A stretch of 64,000 nucleotides of DNA from CAWHYG01 sp963833505 (GTDB taxonomy: Bacteria; Eisenbacteria; RBG-16-71-46; CAIMUX01). The stretch covers positions 558,001-622,000 of the forward strand of contig CAWHYG010000006.1 of assembly GCA_963833505.1 (NCBI GenBank), given 5' to 3'. Numbering within the stretch: the stretch's first letter is position 1; every line of letters starts with the position of its first letter. The notes below the pieces were generated by a model, which saw nothing but the letters and a program-made list of their open reading frames with translations, ran no database searches and had not been told where the DNA came from. A program made the position numbers and the translations under genes. Shown one piece after another: positions 31,943 to 39,947 of this stretch.

Positions 31943-33356
31943 TCTCGTGCCCGGCGCCGGCATAACCGAAGAGCCGCTTCTTCTTGATCTCGCTCACGAC
32001 GGCCTCCGGCACCTGGGACTCCCAGGCCGGGTCGCCCGATTGGATCCAGGCGAGGACGTCGCGCGGCAGGATCTCCTGATCCGCCAACCGGGACCGTTGC
32101 AGCGGCGTCACGAGCCCGTTCTCGCGCAGATGGGCGTAAAGGAACCGGAGGTGCGGCGGGACCTGGAAGTTCTCCGCCGTGACCACTTCGGCGGTGGAAG
32201 GATTGGTCCAGGGATAGACATAGAGCTGGACCGGGCCCTGGAAGAGGAGCGCCAGCGCCTCGAGCAGTCCGCCGCCCAGGTCGCGGTAGTACTTCTCGCT
32301 CAGAAGCTGAACCAGGGTTGGAACCCCCAGGACCAGGCCGATCCGGCGGCTGGTATACCGCCGGAGATAGACCACGACGTTGTGGAATCTCGAGTAGTTC
32401 GAGACCATGACGGAACAGCCGAGCACGCTCAGGGTATTGACCCGCGCCAGGAAGTCGCTGTGATCGACGGCGGGGCCGGACGCCAGGAGGTTCCGGATCG
32501 TCATCTCCATGAGCACGATCGGCTCCTCCGCCGCCGCGCCGGATTCTCTCCGCATCTCTTCGAGAGCGCCGGCCTGCATGTCCAGGGTCAACCGGGTCAC
32601 CGGCCGGAAGCTCCCGCGTTCGATCAGCACCGGCTGGTCGTGGAGCAGCTCCGCCGGCTCGACCACCGCCCCGGCGGAGTTGAAGATGACGGCGTTGGTC
32701 AGCCGTTGCTCCACGAGCTGGAGGCTGATCAGCCGATTGTCGACCTCGGAGAAGGCCGGACCGGAGAATTCGATCATGTCCACTTCCATCCGGTCCCGCG
32801 TCAGCTCGTCCATGAGCGCGGAGACGACGTCGGCCGCGCGATGCTCGAGAAAAAAGGCCCCGTGGATCAGGTTGACGCCCAGGATTCCCAGGGCCTCCTG
32901 CTGGCGGGGAGAGTGCAGATCCCACATGCGCGCGTGGATGACGATCTGGGACGGTTCGCCGCGGGGATTGGACTGGAAGCGGATCCCGAGCCAGCCCCGT
33001 CCGTCCTGAAGATGCGACGGGCTGCGCGTGGCCACGGTGTCGGCGAAGGCGAAGAACTTGGTCTCGGCGCCCCGGAGGGCGTCGAGGCGGGACAGGAGCA
33101 GCTCGTATTCGTGATCGAGCATCGCCAGGAGCCGCGCGCGGCTGACGTAGCGCTCGGTCGCGCCGTAGACGGCGTCGCTCACCGCCATGTCATAGGCCGA
33201 GATGGTCTTGGCCACCGTGCCGGAGGCTCCTCCGACGTGAAAGAACCATCGGGCCACTTCCTGGCCCGCGCCGATCTCGGCGAAGGTGCCGTAGCGGGTC
33301 GCGTCCTGGTTGATCAGGAGCGCCTTGTGATGGATGTCGGGCCTTCCGCCAGCCAT
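31929..33356 (-). CDS. Conserved cytosolic protein of unknown function
   Basis: A 475-residue soluble protein with no signal peptide or membrane helix. The N-terminus (HKALLINQDATRYGTFAEIGAGQEVARWFFHVGGASGTVAKTISAYDM) and the C-terminus (SGDPAWESQVPEAVVSEIKKKRLFGYAG) are, from memory, conserved in a widely spread family; some database entries call it TonB-dependent receptor or nicotinate-nucleotide adenylyltransferase, and nothing in this sequence supports either label. Blocks such as NPRGEPSQIVIHARMWD, EALGILGVNLIHGAFF and DMIEFSGPAFSEVDNRL are visible. The start at 33356 was chosen because conservation begins there; 33374 is possible and no clear ribosome site precedes either. Function unknown. 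Confidence 0.75.
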   Translation of the reverse strand: MAGGRPDIHHKALLINQDATRYGTFAEIGAGQEVARWFFHVGGASGTVAKTISAYDMAVSDAVYGATERYVSRARLLAMLDHEYELLLSRLDALRGAETKFFAFADTVATRSPSHLQDGRGWLGIRFQSNPRGEPSQIVIHARMWDLHSPRQQEALGILGVNLIHGAFFLEHRAADVVSALMDELTRDRMEVDMIEFSGPAFSEVDNRLISLQLVEQRLTNAVIFNSAGAVVEPAELLHDQPVLIERGSFRPVTRLTLDMQAGALEEMRRESGAAAEEPIVLMEMTIRNLLASGPAVDHSDFLARVNTLSVLGCSVMVSNYSRFHNVVVYLRRYTSRRIGLVLGVPTLVQLLSEKYYRDLGGGLLEALALLFQGPVQLYVYPWTNPSTAEVVTAENFQVPPHLRFLYAHLRENGLVTPLQRSRLADQEILPRDVLAWIQSGDPAWESQVPEAVVSEIKKKRLFGYAGAGHEIPRG

Positions 33357-33552
33357 GAGGCCATTATCCGGCATCGGACGGCGCCAAGGGGAAAAAACCG
33401 TGGAATCGCGGCGATACCAGGCGCTCAGGTCGCCGGCGAGACAGAGCGGCACTCCTTGCCTTGCCTTCTCTCAGTGCCGATGCTAAAGTTGTTGGTAGGT
33501 TGTGAACGTCGGTTCCGAAGGCGAAGGTCTCCAAGAACCGGGAGGCAAGGCG

Positions 33553-36500
33553 GTGAGCGCGCATCCGAGCCATCGAAGGGACGTTCCCTCCATCCGCCTC
33601 TCTGCTGCCGCGCTCGTTCTGTCGCTGCTCGCGTCCGCTGTCGCGTTCTCATCGGCCCGCTCCGGCTGGGCCCCCGGATTCCAGCTTCCGGGATGGATCG
33701 ACGGCGACGTGAAGGCTCTCGCCCTTTACCAGGGAAACGTGATCGCCGGCGGCAGCTTCCATTTCCTCGACGGCCGCACAGTCGATTCGATCGCCCGCTG
33801 GGACGGCGCTTCCTGGCAACCGATGGGGAGCGGATTCGATGGGCCGGTAGACGCCATGCTCGTCCAGGGCGACACGTTGATTGCCGCGGGGGACTTCCAT
33901 CACTCCGGCAGCCTCGAAGTTCGGTCGGTCGCGCGCTGGGACGGCGGCTCCTGGAGCCCGATGGGAACCGGACTGGACGGCCGCGTGGACTGCCTGGCGA
34001 CGTGGAAGGACAGCCTCGTGGCCGGCGGATACTTCCAGGACACCGGCGGTCAGCCGGCGCAGAACACCGCGGTCTGGAACGGGACTTCCTGGCGGCCGAT
34101 CATCCAGCAGAAAGACGACGACCCGGGCGGATACGAAATCACCTCCATGGCAGCCTGGAACGACCGGATCTACGCGATCCGATATTACGCGGGCCAGAAC
34201 TTGCCGCCGGATCCGGACGGCACACCGATCACAATCCAGCTCAAGTTCATGTCCGGAGACGGGACCGGCTGGAGTGAAGAGGAATCCACCGACCACGTCC
34301 ATTTCTTCGATCCGGAGCTGCTCCAGTCGTTCCAGGGCGAAATCTACGGGGCCGGCAGCTACGTGATCGACTACTCCGTATACGACATGCGGTTCGGAAA
34401 CGGAGTGTTCCGGTGGACCGCCGACGGCTGGACTCAGGTGGGCCAGGACTTTCCCGACCACACCTGGTGGGAGGCGATGGCCACCGTTCAGGGTCGTCTG
34501 ACCGTGGCGGTGGAAGGCGGCCTCTTCCAGTGGGATGGGACCGACTGGCAGGAGGTGCTCACGCTGCCTGCGGACGCGGCGGCGCTGGTCGACTACAACC
34601 AGAAGCTGGTGATCGGGGGCAGCTTCTTGATGCACGAGCCCTATCTGCGCAACCTGGCGGCCTGGGATGGAAACGCCTGGCAACCTCTGGGCGACCAGTC
34701 GGGAGCCGGCCTGAACGGTCCGGTCCTGGCCCTGGCCAGAACCGCCACAGGTCTCGCCGCCAGCGGAAGCTTCACCTACGCCGGTCCGGCGCCCGCGAAA
34801 CGCTGGGCGCTCTGGAACGCGGGAGCCTGGACCATCCCCGCCGACAGCGTGGCCGAAGCGGCCCATCCGCTCGCGACCTACCACGGGGATCTCTATGCCG
34901 TTGGCGCCCTGCCCGCCCGCTGCGATGACTACTGCGGGGGCCTCGGCCGATGGGATGGCACGATCTGGACCCCGGTGGGAGATTTCACCGGCGGACTCAG
35001 CAGCTTTGCCCTCTTCGAGGATTGGCTCATCACGGCCGGCTCGTTCACGACGCCGGATCCTTTCAGGCAGAACATCGAGGCGTACAACGGCAGCCGATGG
35101 GAGCCGCTCGGCTCGGGCCTGGGCAGCGAAGTGACGCAGGTCGCCTCCTACCGCGGAGCCCTGTATGCCGGAACCACCGACGAGGTCCACCAGGGCTTTA
35201 CGTGGAACACGGTCGGACGAATCCTGCGCTGGAATGACCTCCGCTGGACCTCCCTCGGGGACAGCGTCGGTTGGCGTGCCCTGGCAATCCAGGGCTATGA
35301 CAATCAGCTCGTGGTTTCCGGTCTGCGGGGCATGGACGATCCGGACAACGGCACGACCTATCAGTACTTCCTCGACCGTTGGGACGGCAGCTCGTGGCAG
35401 CCGCTCGGCGGCCAGCCCAACAACGCCGTTACGGCGCTCTCTGTCTACTACGGCGACCTCATCGCCTCCGGGGACTTCACCCGGATCGGCGATGTCAGCG
35501 CCGCCGGCCTGGCCCGTTGGGATGGAACCGCCTGGCATCCCTTCGGCGGGGGGCTCGACCAACCGGCCAACACTCTTCGCGTGGAAGGAGACAGCCTCTG
35601 GATCGGGGGCGCCTTCCAGCGTCCCGGCGATCAACCTTCAAGCGGGATCGCTCTCTGGATCGAGCCCCGGCCCTCCATCGTTCTCCTCCAGGCCGCGTTG
35701 GCGGAGAGCTCGGTCGTCTTGAGCTGGACCCTCCCCGACGACCCGAGCGTCCGCGGAGCCGTCGTCCGCTTCGCTGCGGACGGCTTCCCGGTCGATCCCA
35801 GGGACGGCGACGCGGTTCCGGGCGGCGAAACCGGCGGCGTCTTTCCGGGCAGCCCGGGACAATCGATGGAGGTCCGGCAGCCCGTGACCCAAGGGCAGGG
35901 AAGCCTCTTCTACACCGCCTTCGTTTATACAGACAGCATGCTCTATTCGAAGCCGGCGACGGTTTCGATCGCGCTCCCGGATCGGATTCCGCCCGCCATC
36001 ACCCTCGATCTGTCACGCCAACCGGACACCTCCTCCGTCCTGTCGATCCGGATCGAGGCTTCGGAGAAGTTGGATTCAACCACGGTCTCGCTGTCCGCGG
36101 GGGGCCATCCGCTGGCGCTGCATCCCCTGGGCTTTGCCGCGCGCGTCTGGGGGGCGAGCCTGGATTTCTCCTCGGTCAACGGCGTCTTCACGTTGAGCGC
36201 CGCCGGCAACGATCTGGTGGGCCACCTGGGAACGGTGCAGGAGACTCTCTCCGCCGGGACCGTCGCTTCGGCCGGCGGCACCATCCAAAGCGGCGACGGA
36301 CGGCTCCGGATCGACGTGCCCCCCGGCGCACTCACCGCGCCGCGTCGATTCAGCGCGATCCCGGTGGACTCCCTGAACCCCGCCGAGCCGATGGCCTTCC
36401 TCATCCAGCCGCCGGAGAACCTAGCCGCGCCCGCTCAGGTCGAGTTCCAATATGACGATGCGTTCCTTCGGGGAAGGGATCCGCTGAGGCTCCGCATCGT

Positions 36501-36906
36501 CTGTGAAAACGACTCGCTGCCGAGCTTCCTGGATCTGGCTCAGCGCGAGGTCATCGCCATGACCAGCCGGATCGGCCGGTTCCGCCTCGTGCTGTCCGGA
36601 AGCGCCGCCAGTCCGCCACTCGATTTGGACTACCTGCGCCTGACCGGACCCTCGCCGAACCCATCCACCGGCAGCATGCGTTTCACGATCGCGGTCCGGG
36701 CTCGACAGCGGATCCGCGCCACGATCTACAGCGTGGATGGGCGGGTGGCGCGGCACTTGATCGACGAAACCGCCCAGCCGGGAGACCTGTCGGCCACGTG
36801 GGACGGAAGAACCGATTCCGGGAAACAGGTCGCATCCGGGGTTTACTACTGCCGGGTGATCGGAGAGAAGAAGAGCGCGTCCCTGCGGTTCGTGCGGATC
36901 CGCTGA
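33553..36906 (+). CDS. Large secreted beta-propeller protein with FlgD-type C-terminal domain
   Basis: Exported protein of 1117 residues from GTG 33553 (GGGAGG nine bases upstream). A signal peptide (ALVLSLLASAVAF) is followed by about a dozen Kelch/delta-60-like repeats of the form VAGGSF...G-xx-V-xx-IARWDGxxWxPxGxG (for example ARWDGASWQPMGSG, ARWDGGSWSPMGTG, DRWDGSSWQPLGG), covering about residues 20-690. Then come fibronectin-like segments, a ZU5-like stretch (GGTIQSGDGRLRIDVPPGAL, about 905) and a C-terminal FlgD-type Ig domain (GPSPNPSTGSMRF, ATIYSVDGRVARHL, TWDGRTDSGKQVASGVYYCRV). The propeller unit suggests binding or adhesion; no enzyme motif is seen. Confidence 0.82.
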   Translation: MSAHPSHRRDVPSIRLSAAALVLSLLASAVAFSSARSGWAPGFQLPGWIDGDVKALALYQGNVIAGGSFHFLDGRTVDSIARWDGASWQPMGSGFDGPVDAMLVQGDTLIAAGDFHHSGSLEVRSVARWDGGSWSPMGTGLDGRVDCLATWKDSLVAGGYFQDTGGQPAQNTAVWNGTSWRPIIQQKDDDPGGYEITSMAAWNDRIYAIRYYAGQNLPPDPDGTPITIQLKFMSGDGTGWSEEESTDHVHFFDPELLQSFQGEIYGAGSYVIDYSVYDMRFGNGVFRWTADGWTQVGQDFPDHTWWEAMATVQGRLTVAVEGGLFQWDGTDWQEVLTLPADAAALVDYNQKLVIGGSFLMHEPYLRNLAAWDGNAWQPLGDQSGAGLNGPVLALARTATGLAASGSFTYAGPAPAKRWALWNAGAWTIPADSVAEAAHPLATYHGDLYAVGALPARCDDYCGGLGRWDGTIWTPVGDFTGGLSSFALFEDWLITAGSFTTPDPFRQNIEAYNGSRWEPLGSGLGSEVTQVASYRGALYAGTTDEVHQGFTWNTVGRILRWNDLRWTSLGDSVGWRALAIQGYDNQLVVSGLRGMDDPDNGTTYQYFLDRWDGSSWQPLGGQPNNAVTALSVYYGDLIASGDFTRIGDVSAAGLARWDGTAWHPFGGGLDQPANTLRVEGDSLWIGGAFQRPGDQPSSGIALWIEPRPSIVLLQAALAESSVVLSWTLPDDPSVRGAVVRFAADGFPVDPRDGDAVPGGETGGVFPGSPGQSMEVRQPVTQGQGSLFYTAFVYTDSMLYSKPATVSIALPDRIPPAITLDLSRQPDTSSVLSIRIEASEKLDSTTVSLSAGGHPLALHPLGFAARVWGASLDFSSVNGVFTLSAAGNDLVGHLGTVQETLSAGTVASAGGTIQSGDGRLRIDVPPGALTAPRRFSAIPVDSLNPAEPMAFLIQPPENLAAPAQVEFQYDDAFLRGRDPLRLRIVCENDSLPSFLDLAQREVIAMTSRIGRFRLVLSGSAASPPLDLDYLRLTGPSPNPSTGSMRFTIAVRARQRIRATIYSVDGRVARHLIDETAQPGDLSATWDGRTDSGKQVASGVYYCRVIGEKKSASLRFVRIR

Positions 36907-36990
36907 GCACGCAGCTTTCACTCCGGAGGGCCGGCGGCAGGATCGCGCGCCCCTTGAGGCTGATGGATCCCGCCCTTCGGAACGGAGGCC

Positions 36991-38679
36991 TTAGTCGGAA
37001 CCGGTTCTGAGGGCGATTCGGCCCCCCGGCCCGCGATCGATCACCGCGCCGTCGTCTTGGATTGGTCGATCACAACCGGCAGACTCTTGGGCGGCGAGAG
37101 GCCCCGGATCGACGGCAGACGCGCCAGCGGCGACGACAACGCCAACGGCCGCCCCGTCCTCGCGCTCATACTCGGCCAGCTTGTTCCGGATCGTCCGAAC
37201 GCTTACGCCCAGACGGCGCGCGGCCGCCGTGCGGTTTCCGCCTTCCCGGCTGAGCACTTCGAGGATCCACGACCGCTCCCGCTGATGGAGCGTGCCCCCG
37301 GCGGATCCGGCGGCAGAGCCGCCGCTGCCGTCCCCGACGATCGAGGCCGGAACGGCTCGGGCGGAGGGCTCGCCTCTCCCGTCCCAGGCGATCGTGACCT
37401 GGGCGCGTCGGTCGCCGGGTTCGCCTCTCCCGCCCCATCCGATCGCAGGCCTGCCCGGGCGCGCCTCGGGGCCGCTCAGCGCCCTGCCGTCCTCGCTTTC
37501 CAGCACGAAATGCTCGGGCCGAAGCTCGTCATCCGGACACAGGATCACGGCCCTCTCCACCGCGTTCCGGAGCTCGCGCACGTTCCCCGGCCAGTCGTGG
37601 GAGAGCAGACGCTCAGCCGCTGCGGTGTTGAATCGGGCCTGGCGCCCGTTCTCCGCGGAGAAGGCGGCGAGAAAGTGGTGGGCCAGAAGCATGATGTCTT
37701 CCCGCCGTTCGCGCAGCGGCGGCACGCGGATCGGAACAACCTCGAGCCGGTAATACAGATCCTCGCGGAACGCGCCGTCCCGGATCCGCGCCTTGAGATC
37801 GGTGTTGGTCGTCGCGATGACGCGCACGTCGACCGACACGGGACTGCTCCCTCCGACGCGGTAGAACTCCCGTTCCTGCAGGGCCCGGAGCAGCTTCGGC
37901 TGGAGCGCCGGGTCCATTTCGCTGATCTCGTCGAGGAGCAGCGTGCCTCCGTGCGCTTGCTCAAAGCGGCCGCGGCTGCGGCCGATCGCCCCGGTGAAGG
38001 CGCCGCGTTCGTGTCCGAAGAGCTCGTCCTCAAGGAGCCCGGACGGAACCGCCGCGCAGTTGAGCTTGATGAAGGGCGCTCCGACCCTGGGCGAACCGGC
38101 GTGAATGGCTCTGGCCACCAGCTCCTTGCCGGTGCCGCTCTCTCCGGTGACGAGGACGGTCGAGCGAGTCGGCGCCGTCATACGGATCGCGGTCCTGAGG
38201 TTCTCCATGGCGCGGGATCGCCCGATCATCGCGCCGAGCGACTCCTGCAGGGCGAGACGGCCCTTCAGGTCGGCGTTCTCGCGGCGCAGCGCGCCCACGG
38301 AGAGCGCGCGATCCACCGCCAGATCGATGGCGTCGGCCGAGAAGGGCTTGGTGAGGTAGTCGAAGGCGCCGCGACGCATGGCCTCGACCGCGGACTCGAG
38401 GGTACCGTGGCCGGTCATCATGACGACCGGCGCTTCCGGGCAGAGCAAACGAAGGTCCGGAAGCAGCGTCAGCCCGTCCCGTCCCGGGAGGCGGATGTCC
38501 AGCAGGATCAGATCCGGCGGATCCAGGGGCAGACGCCGCAGCGCTTCATCCCCGTTGGCCGCCAGGATCACGCCGAATCCGCGCCTCCGAAGGGTCTCTT
38601 CGAGGAACTCGCGCAGAAGCGGCTCGTCATCGACGACCAGGATGCGGGCATCCTCCTTGCTCGCGCCGGGATCGGCCAT
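36991..38679 (-). CDS. Sigma-54-dependent response regulator (NtrC/FlrC type)
   Basis: Transcription activator for RNA polymerase-sigma54. The 562-residue protein has a receiver domain (LVVDDEPLLREFL, phospho-acceptor Asp in LILLDIRLPG near residue 56, Lys in YLTKPFS), an AAA+ domain with Walker A GESGTGKE (about 172), the sigma54-contact loop GAFTGA, Walker B GGTLLLDEISEMD and the arginine-finger region VRVIATTNTDLKARI, and a Fis-type HTH (NRTAAARRLGVSVRTIRNKL, about 505). A 70-residue Gly-rich insert with repeated GRGEP units separates AAA+ from HTH, and a 45-residue tail follows the HTH; both are unusual. The start ATG forms TGATG with the kinase stop. Partner of the kinase gene at 38679-39947; likely a flagellar-hierarchy regulator by context. 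Confidence 0.92.
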   Translation of the reverse strand: MADPGASKEDARILVVDDEPLLREFLEETLRRRGFGVILAANGDEALRRLPLDPPDLILLDIRLPGRDGLTLLPDLRLLCPEAPVVMMTGHGTLESAVEAMRRGAFDYLTKPFSADAIDLAVDRALSVGALRRENADLKGRLALQESLGAMIGRSRAMENLRTAIRMTAPTRSTVLVTGESGTGKELVARAIHAGSPRVGAPFIKLNCAAVPSGLLEDELFGHERGAFTGAIGRSRGRFEQAHGGTLLLDEISEMDPALQPKLLRALQEREFYRVGGSSPVSVDVRVIATTNTDLKARIRDGAFREDLYYRLEVVPIRVPPLRERREDIMLLAHHFLAAFSAENGRQARFNTAAAERLLSHDWPGNVRELRNAVERAVILCPDDELRPEHFVLESEDGRALSGPEARPGRPAIGWGGRGEPGDRRAQVTIAWDGRGEPSARAVPASIVGDGSGGSAAGSAGGTLHQRERSWILEVLSREGGNRTAAARRLGVSVRTIRNKLAEYEREDGAAVGVVVAAGASAVDPGPLAAQESAGCDRPIQDDGAVIDRGPGGRIALRTGSD

Positions 38680-39947
38680 CACGCGGCCTCCTCATAGGCC
38701 CGTCTCGGCCGCGAGGCGCTTTCGGTCTTCGCGGTCACGGCCTCATCCGCCGGCACGGTGGCTTCCATCCCCGCCGTCATCAGATCCAGCACGACGGAGG
38801 TCCCGCGGCCGGGCGCGCTGACCACGTGCACGTGCCCGCGGTGGGCTTCGACGATGCGGCGCACCAGGGCCAGCCCGAGCCCGGTGCCGCCCGGCTTGGT
38901 GGTGTAGAAGGGAGCGAAGATCCGCGCGACGTCCTCGGCGGAGAGCCCGCAGCCGGTGTCGCGGATCACGAGGCGGAGGCGCTCGGGAATCCTGGCCGGC
39001 CCGACGGCACGGGCGCGAATGGAAAGCGTCCCCGCGCCGCTCATGGCGTCGATGGCGTTCGAATAGAGGTTGGCCAGCACTTGGAGGAGCAACCGGCGAT
39101 CGCCCCAGCCCGGCGCAAGACCGGAGTCGATGTTCAGATCCACCTCGATCCGATCCGACCAGCGCGACGAGGCTTCCAGCGCGGACAGGCTCTCGGCGAG
39201 AAGCCCCTCGATCGAGATCGGCTCCAAGCGCAGATCGATGGGCCGGCAGTATTCCAGGAGATCCTGGACGATGCGGTTGGCTCCTTCCACGCCACGCAGG
39301 ATGCGATCCACCTGATGCAGCGGCCCATCCTGCCCCGCCAGATCGCGTTTCAGGAGCGTGGCGAAGCCTTCAATCGCGCCGAGCGGATTCCGCAGTTCGT
39401 GGGCCACGGTCCCAGCCATTTGTCCGAGCGCGGCCAGCTTTCCGGCTCGAGCCAGTTCCTCTTCCAGCGCCGCCTCGCGCGTCCGATCCCGAAAGGCGAA
39501 GAGGGTCAGGATCCGATCCCCGACCGGCTGGGACCACGGTTCGCTCGATGCTCCCGGGATCCTTCCGGCCACGCCGATCACCCGATAGGTCGTGACGCCG
39601 ATCTCCGGGCGATTCCACTCCAGCTCGAAGCTCCGGCTCCGGCCCGCTCCGATCTGCAGGGCCTCGGCGCGCAGGCGATCGAGGATCGCGGGCGCGAGGC
39701 TCTCATCCGACGCGAAGCCGGGAACGGCGGACTCGCCCGCGGGCTCGCGCAGGGAGTCGGAGAGATGGAGAAGCCTCCCGGTGCAATCGAGAGCCACGAC
39801 TCCGTCGGCCAGGGACTCGATCAGGCTCTCGAGAAGCAGCGACAGTTGCTCCCGCCGGGTGATCTGGATTCCCTGCATCGTCTCCTCCGCGCTCGTCCCG
39901 CCGGTCAAAAGCCGGACGTCGCTTTTCCGGATTGCTGATCGCGCCAT
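38679..39947 (-). CDS. Sensor histidine kinase (FlrB/AtoS-like), cytosolic
   Basis: Autokinase for the neighbouring sigma-54 activator. The 422-residue protein has no membrane helix. A PAS-like region (about 30-150: LLESLIESLADGVVALDCTGRLLHLSD) is followed by the H-box AALGQMAGTVAHELRNPLGAIEGF (His near 189), the N-box VLANLYSNAIDAMSG, the G1 box VIRDTGCGLS, the F-box IFAPFYTTKPGG and the G2 box GTGLGLALVRRIV. Start ATG 39947 has GGAGG eight bases upstream and overlaps the previous gene by 43 bases. Soluble kinases of this type, sensing completion of the basal body or export gate, are known as FlrB/FleS. Confidence 0.92.
   Translation of the reverse strand: MARSAIRKSDVRLLTGGTSAEETMQGIQITRREQLSLLLESLIESLADGVVALDCTGRLLHLSDSLREPAGESAVPGFASDESLAPAILDRLRAEALQIGAGRSRSFELEWNRPEIGVTTYRVIGVAGRIPGASSEPWSQPVGDRILTLFAFRDRTREAALEEELARAGKLAALGQMAGTVAHELRNPLGAIEGFATLLKRDLAGQDGPLHQVDRILRGVEGANRIVQDLLEYCRPIDLRLEPISIEGLLAESLSALEASSRWSDRIEVDLNIDSGLAPGWGDRRLLLQVLANLYSNAIDAMSGAGTLSIRARAVGPARIPERLRLVIRDTGCGLSAEDVARIFAPFYTTKPGGTGLGLALVRRIVEAHRGHVHVVSAPGRGTSVVLDLMTAGMEATVPADEAVTAKTESASRPRRAYEEAA

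Noticed and set aside
31929..33356. TonB-dependent receptor or nicotinate-nucleotide adenylyltransferase
   Set aside because: No signal peptide, plug or barrel pattern, and no nucleotidyltransferase HxGH motif; left as unknown.
31311..34277. A 988-codon plus-strand open frame
   Set aside because: It spans the antisense of three unrelated genes and a tandem repeat array, with no ribosome site and no domain.
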